Positions 1 through 7,472 are shown, numbered from the stretch's first letter. The stretch: DNA of 48,528 nt from a virus (IMGVR_UViG_3300025632_000023:1-48528), one strand, 5' to 3'. Numbers and translations are program-made. The notes: a model not told the origin generated them from the letters alone.

Positions 1-23
1 AACAACCCTCGGAGTAATTTTTA

Positions 24-31
24 TATATTTG
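24..31 (+). promoter_or_regulatory. -7 promoter box TATATTTG, leaderless start
   Basis: Exact match to the Bacteroidota -7 consensus TAnnTTTG. Only four bases separate it from the ATG at 36, so transcription would begin at or within a base or two of the start codon. The -33 region cannot be judged because the window begins 23 bases upstream. Confidence 0.75.
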
Positions 32-35
32 CAAT

Positions 36-479
36 ATGATGAACAATATGATGAACGGCGGACAACCACAAGGCGGACAACCACAAGGCGACCAGCCTAA
101 AGAGTCAATTAAGATTGCTGGACAGTACGCTGTTACACCGATCCAACAAACCCAAGACGGGAACCAGTTTGTAGAAATGGAACTCCCAGATGGAGAGGTA
201 GCACCAGTCTTTGGTGATTGGGAAAGCTACGGCAATCCAGACCAAGAAGGACGAATCGAAGATCTCGATTACAGAATCTATCCACTCGGTGACGGCACAT
301 ACGCCTTGGATGCTGGAGAGATGGAGAGCGAGATGCTAAGAGAAGAGAACAGAGAATTTGCTAGAGATACTCAAGGCGGACCTGGAGCCTCCAGAATGGA
401 AGACCTTCTTGAAAAACTCACTCAAAGCAAAGGAATGGGTCAGATGCCAGGAGGGGGTATGAGACCAGTCAAGAGATAA
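36..479 (+). CDS. Acidic protein of unknown function, possible virion component
   Basis: A 147-residue acidic protein that I do not recognise. It opens with a Met/Asn-rich stretch, then a short Gly-Gln-Pro repeat (two copies of GGQPQ, residues 8-17). A middle part (about 25-100) alternates acidic and hydrophobic residues, and the tail is Gly/Met-rich and ends in basic residues. Start: the first ATG lies four bases after a perfect -7 box. A nearby Met at residue 2 or 5 is possible. The gene is joined to the next by TAATG, so the two are probably co-translated. Low-complexity ends with a structured middle would suit a virion or assembly protein, but this is only inference. Confidence 0.8.
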   Translation: MMNNMMNGGQPQGGQPQGDQPKESIKIAGQYAVTPIQQTQDGNQFVEMELPDGEVAPVFGDWESYGNPDQEGRIEDLDYRIYPLGDGTYALDAGEMESEMLREENREFARDTQGGPGASRMEDLLEKLTQSKGMGQMPGGGMRPVKR

Positions 480-1051
480 TGCCAAATAGACGCTACATAT
501 CGCTTTATAACCTTTTAAAGTCATCCGCTGAAAGGCGTGCGCCTAAAGAGGCCGATAGAATTGCTCGAAGGCAACTTAGAAACCCAGAAAAATACGGGAA
601 CCTAGACAATGCCTTACAGATGGGTTTTACCTCGGCTAAAGACAAGGACGCCGCCAAACAATCAGCTGATGCGGCTAGAGCTGGTGGTGCAGGAGGAGAT
701 GACTGGCTGGCTAACCCTGCGGTAAGAGAAAGCAACCGAGATGCTGGTGCTAACCCCGATAAGGCTTATAAGCAAAACGTGAGGGATGCAGACATACCAA
801 AAACATTGTCTGATAGGCTTGAAGCGCTTGCCTCTATGATTCAGCAACAAAAAGCAAATAAACTTCATAGACTGAAGGGAAGAAAAGACTACCTAGAAGA
901 TCATGCCTTTTGGTTTGGAAACCCAGAAAAAGAAAGCAAGGTCAATCTATTGATGAGAAAACTCAATCAGGCTAAGCAAACTAAACTTACCGACAAGTAT
1001 GACCTTAAAGGTGTAAGACCGTCTCATCGCACCACACGAGCAAGTTTCTAG
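479..1051 (+). CDS. Basic protein of unknown function
   Basis: A 190-residue protein rich in Lys, Arg, Ala and Asp. I recognise no domain. The N-terminal 45 residues are strongly basic and look helical. The centre has an Ala/Gly-rich linker (residues 61-75), and the C-terminal third is again basic. Its ATG overlaps the stop of the preceding acidic gene in a TAATG junction, so translation is probably coupled. An acidic-basic gene pair may mean the two products interact, which I infer only from charge and position. Confidence 0.75.
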   Translation: MPNRRYISLYNLLKSSAERRAPKEADRIARRQLRNPEKYGNLDNALQMGFTSAKDKDAAKQSADAARAGGAGGDDWLANPAVRESNRDAGANPDKAYKQNVRDADIPKTLSDRLEALASMIQQQKANKLHRLKGRKDYLEDHAFWFGNPEKESKVNLLMRKLNQAKQTKLTDKYDLKGVRPSHRTTRASF

Positions 1052-1118
1052 TTGGGAAGTAAAAACTACTTTAACCCAAGAATTAAAAGAATTGACCCAT
1101 CTTGGGTCGCAAATCGAA

Positions 1119-1580
1119 ATGAAGTTAAGCAAAAACCTAACACTAAAGGAGGCTCTAAGGTCAGACACAGCGACCCGCCTCGGAATAAAAAACGAGCCTG
1201 ATCAGTGGGAGATAAACAACCTGATAGCTATTGCTCAGAACGTGTTTCAACCTATGCGAGATCACTTCGGTATACCTATCGGAGTAACCTCTGGTTATAG
1301 ATGTAAAGCATTAAATACAGCTATCGGGGGAAGTAAATACTCTCAGCATATGATTGGAGAGGCGCTCGACATAGACGCGCATATGTGCGGCGGGGTTACA
1401 AACAAAGAGCTCTTTAACTATATCAAAGATAACCTTGAGTGGGACCAGATGATATGGGAGTTTGGGGATGAAGAAGAGCCAGATTGGATCCACGTCTCGT
1501 ACAAAGAAACAGGCAAGAATAGAAAACAGATTAAGAGCGCTCACCGAGACGAAAAAGGAGTCTATTATAAGAATATGTAA
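1119..1580 (+). CDS. Peptidase M15A-type cell-wall peptidase, probable endolysin
   Basis: A 153-residue zinc peptidase of the M15A (D-Ala-D-Ala carboxypeptidase-like) family, single domain, as in many phage endolysins. Visible motifs: SGYRC near residues 58-62; SxHxxGxAxD with S75, H77, G80 and D84; and WIH with H125. The expected zinc ligands are therefore H77, D84 and H125. It should cut peptide cross-links in peptidoglycan. No signal peptide is seen, so it would reach the wall through the holin encoded at 37975. I chose ATG 1119 over a TTG at 1092 because the family N-terminus (LTLKEALRS) starts here. It lies unusually far from the holin. A virion-entry role is the alternative. Confidence 0.88.
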   Translation: MKLSKNLTLKEALRSDTATRLGIKNEPDQWEINNLIAIAQNVFQPMRDHFGIPIGVTSGYRCKALNTAIGGSKYSQHMIGEALDIDAHMCGGVTNKELFNYIKDNLEWDQMIWEFGDEEEPDWIHVSYKETGKNRKQIKSAHRDEKGVYYKNM

Positions 1581-1714
1581 TGGCGAAGCAAGTAAACAAC
1601 TATGCTCCAGCGGCCAACAAGGTTAGCCGACCAGGAGTTCACGCTAAGACTAAGACGTCGATCAATAAGCGCAGTAAAAACTATAAAAAATCTTATCGTG
1701 GACAAGGCAGATAA
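1580..1714 (+). CDS. Small basic protein, 44 residues
   Basis: A short gene whose ATG overlaps the stop of the M15 peptidase gene as TAATG. The 44-residue product is very basic, rich in Lys, Arg, Asn and Tyr. Residues 16-24 read SRPGVHAKT and the end reads YRGQGR. From memory, marine phages carry similar tiny proteins with a SRPGVH..KT.....KNYKK.YRGQGR pattern, often beside structural genes; a profile search would settle this. It could bind DNA or a virion surface, but the function is unknown. Its last 17 bases overlap the GTG start of the next gene. Confidence 0.72.
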   Translation: MAKQVNNYAPAANKVSRPGVHAKTKTSINKRSKNYKKSYRGQGR

Positions 1715-2468
1715 GAAGTCTGTTTGTTTTTTTATGGTGTATTACAGGCGTCCTGAACTAACCAGGATGTCTATGTGGCACATGGCTAAGGTTATAAAAA
1801 AGTTTACCGAAGCGGGCCACGAATGTTGCGGTATTGTAATAGGCAACGAGCCAGAACAAGCTGAGTATTGCGAAAGCCTTGGGTTAGAGCATCTGGAACA
1901 CGGTAATGCGGACCTTTCGAAGAAGTTTGAGTTTGCTTGGAAAGAAGCCATGAAGAAAGAAACCAGCTACATATGCTGGCTTGGCAGTAACAACGTAAAC
2001 TCCGATGATTTCTGGGATAAAGCCTTAGAAAAAGTAAACGGGCAAGCCGTAGTTTCCTTTGGGTCTAAAAACTTTACGATCGTTGATCTAAACAAAGAGA
2101 ACCAGAAGACAATGGCGTGGACTAGAAGAAGCTTTCATTTATGTTCTTGTGGTCAGTTCTTTTACAGGTATACACTAGCAAAGACTGTAAATTTCTCTAC
2201 CGTTTTTCAAAAAACCAAAAACAAAGAAGGCCGCAATGACTTCGACGGCAGCATGAATCACACCATTGTAAGCAGGTGGGGGAAAGAGTCTTTTGAGCCA
2301 CTAGAATCTGATCCACTAGACTGCATAGACGTCAAGTCTGACATCGACATTCATCCTTTTAAAAGATACGAGACTGGAACGTATCCTCAGCACTACAGTA
2401 GAGATGAGATCTTTGAAAAATTCGAAGAGCTAAAAATGCTAGAGGATGGCTACTTTAACAGACTGTAA
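1698..2468 (+). CDS. Glycosyltransferase-like protein with degenerate DxD
   Basis: A protein of about 256 residues with a GT-A-type opening: a beta-strand followed by YYRRPELTRMSMWHM, as in GT2 enzymes that read 'yxRPE'. Around residues 100-120 comes ICWLGSNNVNSDDFWD, where GT2 relatives place the metal-binding DxD (commonly MGSDD); here Asn replaces Asp, so metal binding may be altered. Start: open frame extends to 1602, but that stretch duplicates the tiny basic gene in another frame. GTG 1698 keeps the first beta-strand intact; ATG 1734 is the alternative. Probable role is modifying host or virion glycans. The 3' end overlaps the convergent gene at 2450 by 19 bases. Confidence 0.65.
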   Translation: MDKADKKSVCFFMVYYRRPELTRMSMWHMAKVIKKFTEAGHECCGIVIGNEPEQAEYCESLGLEHLEHGNADLSKKFEFAWKEAMKKETSYICWLGSNNVNSDDFWDKALEKVNGQAVVSFGSKNFTIVDLNKENQKTMAWTRRSFHLCSCGQFFYRYTLAKTVNFSTVFQKTKNKEGRNDFDGSMNHTIVSRWGKESFEPLESDPLDCIDVKSDIDIHPFKRYETGTYPQHYSRDEIFEKFEELKMLEDGYFNRL

Positions 2469-2872
2469 AAACGCTGCACCGCTAGCCTACCTTTCTGCGA
2501 CATCGCATAGCGAACTCTGTAGTTATATTTTGTTTCATCACGGAATAGATGATCCTCTAGCGTCTGAGAAGGCGTAAGCTTATCGAAGTGCTTGTATAGG
2601 TAGCCAGAAGCAACCAGCGGGTATATCATCCTGTCGGCTAGGTTCTTTTTGTACATACCATAATTCTCAGCCACCCAAGATATAGTAAAGAACTCTAGAT
2701 CGTATAAGAACAATAGTAAGTTAAGATACGACCTGGTAAGGTCTGGGTTGCTATCCAGGAAGCTGTCTGTTGCGCTGCGTAAGTTTTTTAGGTGGTTGCT
2801 CTTTACGTACTTACCTGATAGTTTTGACACCTCTCTAAATAACTTTGTTTTTTTGACCGTTGACTTGGGCAT
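2450..2872 (-). CDS. Winged-helix-like protein, candidate transcription regulator
   Basis: A 140-residue basic protein, the only leftward gene in the left 39 kb. Residues 60-100 look like a helix-turn-helix (LEFFTISWVAENYGM...) followed by a 'wing' and a last helix near YAMSQKGRLAVQRFYSLL, as in MarR-like winged helices, where 'Y.LT.KG' precedes the final helix. It is transcribed divergently from the gene at 2913, and the two -7 boxes sit only seven bases apart. That is the typical place for a gene controlling the switch between promoters. The fold is inferred from pattern only. Confidence 0.7.
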   Translation of the reverse strand: MPKSTVKKTKLFREVSKLSGKYVKSNHLKNLRSATDSFLDSNPDLTRSYLNLLLFLYDLEFFTISWVAENYGMYKKNLADRMIYPLVASGYLYKHFDKLTPSQTLEDHLFRDETKYNYRVRYAMSQKGRLAVQRFYSLLK

Positions 2873-2885
2873 CCTAATTGTTTCG

Positions 2886-2893
2886 TATATTTG
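2886..2893 (+). promoter_or_regulatory. -7 promoter box TATATTTG for 2913 operon
   Basis: Exact -7 match with TTG at 2865-2867, an 18-base spacer, which fits a -33 element. The first ATG is at 2913, so a short leader of about a dozen bases is expected. It faces away from the leftward box at 2901-2908. Confidence 0.75.
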
Positions 2894-2900
2894 ACTTAAA

Positions 2901-2908
2901 CAAATTTA
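2901..2908 (-). promoter_or_regulatory. -7 promoter box TAAATTTG for the leftward regulator gene
   Basis: On the minus strand this reads TAAATTTG, an exact consensus match, 28 bases before the regulator's ATG (2872). No clear -33 TTG is seen. It lies downstream of the rightward -7 box, so the two transcripts overlap at their 5' ends (face-to-face arrangement). Confidence 0.55.
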
Positions 2909-2912
2909 CATC

Positions 2913-3209
2913 ATGAACCCTAAAGACACCCTCTTCTTTGCCGAAATGTACTCTCTCGTCAAAAAGATGGAGGAGACAATCGAGGAGTTTGAAATGAAAG
3001 ATCGCACCCTAGCCTCTATAGTAGTAGGCGTTATAGACTTTGATGCTATGGAAGAGGGTGATGAGAGCGCAGAAATGAAAACAATGTATAGCTTCAATCT
3101 AGAAAGTAGGTCTGAGCTAGAAACGTTAATGCAGGTCATGGACGGAGCCTTTCAGGAAAGCGATTCATTAGACGATCTCCTTGGTGATTTAGGTATATCC
3201 CTAAACTAA
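2913..3209 (+). CDS. Small acidic protein of unknown function
   Basis: A 98-residue, strongly acidic protein, Met- and Glu-rich, with helix-strand alternation. No family is recognised. It is the first gene of the rightward transcription unit starting at 2886, followed after one base by the gene at 3211. Its acidity and position beside a regulator would suit a small host-takeover or DNA-mimic protein, but nothing specific supports that. Confidence 0.75.
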   Translation: MNPKDTLFFAEMYSLVKKMEETIEEFEMKDRTLASIVVGVIDFDAMEEGDESAEMKTMYSFNLESRSELETLMQVMDGAFQESDSLDDLLGDLGISLN

Positions 3210-3210
3210 A

Positions 3211-3447
3211 ATGGAAGGACTTATTAGAAAAATTGTAGTAGGCAAGGAGCCTAAAGACGGCATGGCTTACTACATTGGAATGCGAGCAGGAAAAGGCGAG
3301 GTGTCTGCAATCTTAGAGGATGATCATCACCTTCACAAATTTGGTAAAAAGCGATACCTTGTATATATTGAAAACGATGAAGGCACGCTCCTTTGGAAAT
3401 CCATCGATGAGATGCCCTGCATGCTTGAATTTGATTTAAACTTTTAA
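3211..3447 (+). CDS. Small protein of unknown function
   Basis: A 78-residue protein of mostly beta character (KKRYLVYIEND, TLLWKSIDEMPCMLEFDL) that I do not recognise. It begins one base after the preceding stop and ends three bases before the co-chaperonin gene, so it is part of the same operon. No signal peptide or membrane segment. Confidence 0.72.
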   Translation: MEGLIRKIVVGKEPKDGMAYYIGMRAGKGEVSAILEDDHHLHKFGKKRYLVYIENDEGTLLWKSIDEMPCMLEFDLNF

Positions 3448-3450
3448 TTA

Positions 3451-4035
3451 ATGAGAACATTTGATTTGTTTGTTGTCGAGCTAAAAAAGCTTGTTAACGA
3501 CACGATCACGACCGACGGCGGTTTAGAACTCTACATAGATGCTAAATTCAATGAATTCAAAAACAGAACTACAGAAGGCCCCGTGGTGGCGACGCCTTTT
3601 AAGTACGATACAGGGGTGGAAGTTGGGGACACGCTTTATTTCCATCATCTTGTTGTTATTAACGATGGTCAGCCTCTTACTGGAGAGGATGATAACTATC
3701 TTGTACGGTACGATCCTAATCATACCATTAATAATCAGGCTATTGCTTACAAGTCTGCAAAGACTGGGGACATACATCCGCTTGCGGGCTGGGCTCTTCT
3801 CGAAGGAGTGGAGGTTGACGAGGAGCAACAGTCTTCTATTATCGATGTTGTTAAACTTAAGGAGAACCCTGTCACAAAAGGGAAGGTCTCTTTTACGCCG
3901 CCTTGGGTAGAAGAACTAGGGTTAAAAGTTGGCGACGTGGTAGGATTTGCTAAAAACATGGATTATCGCATCACCATTGATGGGACTGAGTACTATAGAA
4001 CCCGCGCAGAAGACTTAATGTATGTCGAGAAGTAA
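3451..4035 (+). CDS. GroES-like co-chaperonin with duplicated barrel
   Basis: A 194-residue protein. Residues about 113-193 align with a whole GroES domain: WALLEGVEVDEE at the first strand, a short loop, GKVSF, then LGLKVGDVVGFAK and a C-terminal DGTEYYRTRAEDLMYVE, matching the GroES 'VGD.V.F.KY...DG.EY...RE.D..AV' signature. Residues about 43-100 carry a second VGDTLYFHH motif with a long insert, so the protein looks like two GroES barrels in tandem; GroES itself is about 97 residues. No GroEL is encoded here, so it would work with host GroEL, probably in folding the capsid protein. The following gene overlaps its 3' end by 14 bases. Confidence 0.78.
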   Translation: MRTFDLFVVELKKLVNDTITTDGGLELYIDAKFNEFKNRTTEGPVVATPFKYDTGVEVGDTLYFHHLVVINDGQPLTGEDDNYLVRYDPNHTINNQAIAYKSAKTGDIHPLAGWALLEGVEVDEEQQSSIIDVVKLKENPVTKGKVSFTPPWVEELGLKVGDVVGFAKNMDYRITIDGTEYYRTRAEDLMYVEK

Positions 4036-4315
4036 AAAGTTTACTACAATAAGCGCCGCCGAAAGGCTTATGAACAGCATGGAGGTTGCTATTGACAACA
4101 TGATTGAAGAGGTTAAAAAGCCCGTTGATCCTGAAGCTGGTGGCTCCTCTAGGAAAGCTGAACTTCAATCCATAAAGCAGACAGCTATTGACTGCAAAGA
4201 ACTTCTGGTAGAGCGCCAGAGATTAGAACAAATGGTTAAAGACCTTAGAAGTAATGGAGAAATCAAACAAGAAAAAGACTACTCAGGCGGATTCGCCGAG
4301 CGTTTCTCAAAATAA
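4022..4315 (+). CDS. Helical protein, possible small terminase subunit
   Basis: A 97-residue protein predicted from its heptad-like pattern to be mostly helical (residues 45-75 are rich in Lys, Glu, Leu and Arg with ERQRLEQMVKDL). Its ATG overlaps the co-chaperonin gene by 14 bases. Terminase large subunit begins 1 kb downstream and no other small-subunit candidate is visible, so a role in packaging is possible. Size and helicity fit, but no sequence motif proves it. An internal chaperone or scaffold-like helper is the alternative. Confidence 0.68.
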   Translation: MSRSKKFTTISAAERLMNSMEVAIDNMIEEVKKPVDPEAGGSSRKAELQSIKQTAIDCKELLVERQRLEQMVKDLRSNGEIKQEKDYSGGFAERFSK

Positions 4316-4345
4316 CGCCAGTGGATTGATATACTGGGATGACTA

Positions 4346-4353
4346 TAACTTTG
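4346..4353 (+). promoter_or_regulatory. -33/-7 promoter for the tRNA region
   Basis: TAACTTTG matches the -7 consensus exactly, and TTG at 4326-4328 gives a 17-base spacer, one of the best full promoters in the window. Transcription would start near 4358 and run through tRNA-Arg into the glycosyltransferase gene. Confidence 0.7.
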
Positions 4354-4395
4354 ATAATCAAAACAATACAGCGGGTTACTTAAAGATAAATATAT

Positions 4396-4469
4396 GCACC
4401 CGTAGCTCAGCTGGATAGAGCATCTGCCTTCTAAGCAGACGGTCACAGGTTCGAGTCCTGTCGGGTGTA
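4396..4469 (+). tRNA. tRNA-Arg (anticodon TCT)
   Basis: A 74-base cloverleaf with all four arms: 7-bp acceptor stem (4396-4402 with 4462-4468, first pair G-U), D-stem GCTC/GAGC, anticodon stem TCTGC/GCAGA with loop CTTCTAA and anticodon TCT at 4430-4432, and T-stem ACAGG/CCTGT with loop TTCGAGT. CCA is not encoded. It reads AGA, which is the common arginine codon throughout the phage genes here, so it probably supplements a codon less used by the host. It has its own promoter at 4326-4353. Confidence 0.96.
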
Positions 4470-4482
4470 CTAATTGAATAAA

Positions 4483-5139
4483 ATGAACGTTTACGGAACT
4501 ATGTGCATGATGCCAGACAGATACCCTCGGTCTTTGTCGTGCGTGATGTCCTTGAAAGATCAGGTCGAAAAACTATACCTATGCCTTAATGGGTTTAATG
4601 ACATTCCAGAAGAATTAAAGGAGGACTGGTTAGAAGTTGTTCATGTAGGTGAAAACATAGGGGCTGTTGGTAGATACACAAAGCTGCCAGAGATTGACGG
4701 CCATCTGATTTCGTGTGATGACGACCTCATATACCCGCAAACGTATGTCTCAGACTTCTTAAAAAGATACGAGAAGGAAGGAGCCTGCATGCTGTCTCAC
4801 CACGGAAAAATTGTAAAAAACAACAGAATACGCAATTTATCTCACTGCCTTAGAGATAGCGTATATACAGGGCCTTTAGATATTCCTGGCGCTGGGGTTT
4901 TATTTGTTCCGTTTGAGCTTAACGGATGGAATAAAATGGTCCTAGGGTCACCTAAAAATCCAACTGATATTTACGTAGGCTGTATAGCGAAAAAAATGAG
5001 CTATAGAATTCTTTCTATGGCCCACCAAGAGGGATACCTTGAATATGTTGATCCTCCAGAAGGAACAACCATCTGGGACCAGGAAACTCAATATCAAGAT
5101 ATACCTCATATCTTTGAAGAAATCTTAAATAGAATTTAA
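4483..5139 (+). CDS. GT2-like glycosyltransferase
   Basis: A 218-residue GT-A-fold candidate. N-terminal strand VYGTMCMMPDRYPRSL, then strands around LYLCLNGF and VVHVGENIGAVGRY, and a clear DxD-type motif in LISCDDDLIYP (about residues 76-86) that should bind the metal and sugar nucleotide. This is the intact counterpart of the degenerate copy at 1698. Start: ATG 4483 fits the first strand; a TTG lies three codons upstream. It sits just after the tRNA and before packaging genes. Likely targets are virion proteins, host surface glycans or modified bases; the sequence does not choose among these. Confidence 0.78.
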   Translation: MNVYGTMCMMPDRYPRSLSCVMSLKDQVEKLYLCLNGFNDIPEELKEDWLEVVHVGENIGAVGRYTKLPEIDGHLISCDDDLIYPQTYVSDFLKRYEKEGACMLSHHGKIVKNNRIRNLSHCLRDSVYTGPLDIPGAGVLFVPFELNGWNKMVLGSPKNPTDIYVGCIAKKMSYRILSMAHQEGYLEYVDPPEGTTIWDQETQYQDIPHIFEEILNRI

Positions 5140-5328
5140 ATGCCAGATCTAATTTGCAAAAAATGTAAGACTGAAAAGTCGGTTCAGACTTTAAGTATGA
5201 AATTTAGAAACGGGGATGTCTATTATCCTGAAGGTCAGTGTGATTGCGGTGATCAAATGGAGCTGAAGAACCCTAAAAAAGGAGTACCTTCGTTAGGTAG
5301 AATGACAAGGCACGGACAGAGCTACTGA
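5140..5328 (+). CDS. Small zinc-ribbon protein
   Basis: A 62-residue protein with two paired-cysteine knuckles: CKKC at residues 6-9 and CDCG around 34-37, giving the four ligands of a zinc ribbon. The C-terminal third is basic (KNPKKG...GRMTRHGQ). It starts right after the glycosyltransferase stop, and its own stop overlaps the terminase ATG (TGATG). This placement suggests a packaging- or nuclease-associated DNA-binding helper, by position only. Confidence 0.78.
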   Translation: MPDLICKKCKTEKSVQTLSMKFRNGDVYYPEGQCDCGDQMELKNPKKGVPSLGRMTRHGQSY

Positions 5329-7472
5329 TGTCCAACGTAATAGACATAAAAGGATATGAAACTAAGGGGATTAAGATCGACCCTAACGGTACAGAGGGAG
5401 AGGTTATCGAGCTCCACGGGTTACTCGCTGTACTACCGAAAAAACCAAAACGATCGGAGATTCTCTTCCATGACAAGCCAAAGGCAATGCAGATGTGGCA
5501 ACGCATTCCTATGCCCGAAGAACTGCAAAGGATTCGCAGTATGGATGAGTGGCTCGAAAAGCCTGCCGAGTTTCGAAAAAAGTTTCATTCTTACATCGAA
5601 CAAGAGTTTCAGCGTAGGCGTGACGGTGTTTGGTTTTACAATAATGGGGAACCTACGTATATTACAGGGAGACATTATATGTTTCTACAATGGTCTAAAA
5701 TTGATATCGGATATCCATCATACCTTGCTTTCCAGAAAGAAATCTTTCTCCACATGGCTGCGTGCGAAGCTGATCATCGTTGTTTCGGTCAGCTATATAC
5801 TAAGTGTCGTCGTTCTGGCTACACTAATATATGCTCTTCTGTTCTTGTGGACGAAGCTAGTCAAGTTAAAGAGAAGCTTTTGGGTATTCAGTCAAAGACT
5901 GGTAAGGACTCTCAGGAAAACATCTTTATGAAGAAAGTGGTTGCGATCTTTCGCGGCTACCCGTTCTTCTTCAAGCCAATTCAGGATGGTACTACAAATC
6001 CCCGTATGGAGCTCGCTTTCAGAGAGCCTTCGAAGAGAATTACTAAAAATAACAAAACCTCAAACCGAGGAGATGCGCTGAATACAGTAATAAACTGGAA
6101 AAACACTACGAATAATGCATACGACGGCGAAAAGCTGCATATGTTGTATCTGGATGAGGCTGGAAAATGGGAGAAACCAGCAGATATCCGTGAGGCTTGG
6201 AGAATCGAAAGAACTTGCCTTATTGTAGGTAAAAGAGTTGTTGGAAAAGCTCTAGTTGGCAGCACTGTCAACCCAATGGGTAAGGGCGGCAAAGAGTACA
6301 GGGATTTATGGGCTGATTCCGACCCAAACGAAAGAAACAATAATGGACGTACAAGATCAGGTCTATATAGAGTATTCATTCCAGCCTACGACGCTCTTGA
6401 GGGTTTTTTCGACAAGTATGGAAACCCAGTGGTTGATGACCCTTCCCAAAGCGTACACATACATGGTGACGTAATAGGTATTGACGGCGAAGCTATTGAT
6501 CAGGGTAGTAAAACCTATCTTAAAAACGAAAGACATTCATTTAAAGATGACCCGTCAGAACTAAACGAAATTATTCGTCAGTTCCCATTCACTGAAGATG
6601 AGGCTTTCAGGGATAGCATCGAAGGCAGTTTGTTTAATATTGGTAAGATCTATCAGCAAATTGAGCACAATGACAGCCTATACCCTAGCCCAATAGTTCA
6701 AGGTAATTTTGTATGGAGAACCAAAGACGAAGAGGTTGTCTTTTCTCCAGACCCGAACGGAAGATTCCGTGTTGCTTGGCTTGCTCCAAAGCATTTAAGA
6801 AACATCAAGGCAGAAGACAGGGGCAAGAAAGTGGCTCCAAACGGACACATCGGTGTGGGTGGAGTTGACTCCTATGACTTAGACGCTACGGTAGACGGCA
6901 GGGGATCGAAGGGTGCATTGCACATGTACAATAAGTTCAACATGGATGTACCAGGGAATACGTTTGTTGTGGAGTACGCTTCCCGCCCAGACTTAGCTAG
7001 CATCTTTTACGAAGACGTTCTTATGTGTGCTTTTTTCTATGGTTATCCAATACTAATAGAAAACAATAAGTATGGTATTGCAAGGTACTTTGAATCAAGG
7101 GGTTATGACGGGTATTTGATGGATAGACCAAGCCACCTTAGAAACAACAGCTCTAATTCTAATGTAAGAACAAAGGGAATTCCATCCAATTCTCAAGATG
7201 TAATTCAGGCCCACGCTCACGCTATTGAAGCTTACATACACGATCACGTTGGCATTAACCCCGAAGAAGGTGAAATGGGGAAAATGATGTTTAACAGAAC
7301 GCTTGAAGACTGGATTGGGTACAAAATAGACAAAAGAACTAAGTTTGACTTGACTATTAGCTCTGGTTTAGCTTTGCTTGCAGCTCAAAAATCCAAGAAG
7401 GAAAAGCCCCGCACCTCCTTTGATAACAGGAAGTTTTTTAGAACCTACAAGCCAAAAGCTTGGCACTCCTAG
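5328..7472 (+). CDS. terL: Terminase large subunit
   Basis: A 714-residue DNA-packaging motor. ATPase part: a Walker-A-like segment CRRSGYT (residues 160-166; the usual GKT/S is replaced, as in many TerL proteins), Walker B LYLDEAGKW with D276 and E277, and a coupling-motif candidate LVGSTVNPMG shortly after. Nuclease part: an RNase-H-like core beginning GVGGVDSYDLD with D514, a second strand near VVEYASRPD, and late Asp/Lys residues in LEDWIGYK. It is longer than typical TerL (450-600) because of an N-terminal extension of about 100 residues. It is translationally coupled to the zinc-ribbon gene. It should assemble on the portal encoded next. Confidence 0.93.
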   Translation: MSNVIDIKGYETKGIKIDPNGTEGEVIELHGLLAVLPKKPKRSEILFHDKPKAMQMWQRIPMPEELQRIRSMDEWLEKPAEFRKKFHSYIEQEFQRRRDGVWFYNNGEPTYITGRHYMFLQWSKIDIGYPSYLAFQKEIFLHMAACEADHRCFGQLYTKCRRSGYTNICSSVLVDEASQVKEKLLGIQSKTGKDSQENIFMKKVVAIFRGYPFFFKPIQDGTTNPRMELAFREPSKRITKNNKTSNRGDALNTVINWKNTTNNAYDGEKLHMLYLDEAGKWEKPADIREAWRIERTCLIVGKRVVGKALVGSTVNPMGKGGKEYRDLWADSDPNERNNNGRTRSGLYRVFIPAYDALEGFFDKYGNPVVDDPSQSVHIHGDVIGIDGEAIDQGSKTYLKNERHSFKDDPSELNEIIRQFPFTEDEAFRDSIEGSLFNIGKIYQQIEHNDSLYPSPIVQGNFVWRTKDEEVVFSPDPNGRFRVAWLAPKHLRNIKAEDRGKKVAPNGHIGVGGVDSYDLDATVDGRGSKGALHMYNKFNMDVPGNTFVVEYASRPDLASIFYEDVLMCAFFYGYPILIENNKYGIARYFESRGYDGYLMDRPSHLRNNSSNSNVRTKGIPSNSQDVIQAHAHAIEAYIHDHVGINPEEGEMGKMMFNRTLEDWIGYKIDKRTKFDLTISSGLALLAAQKSKKEKPRTSFDNRKFFRTYKPKAWHS

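Noticed and set aside
1052-1201. 49-codon basic frame starting with TTG
   Set aside because: It overlaps the M15 peptidase start by 83 bases and has no ATG; kept as a weak possibility only.
1602-1697. Longer N-terminus of the first glycosyltransferase
   Set aside because: This stretch is the shifted frame of the small basic gene and has Arg-rich chance composition; the GT fold begins near 1698.
3539-3910. 123-residue frame on the plus strand
   Set aside because: It lies fully inside the co-chaperonin gene in another frame and has low-complexity Leu/Arg composition.
4254-4418. 54-codon frame ending within tRNA-Arg
   Set aside because: It overlaps the tRNA promoter and the tRNA itself and has no other support.
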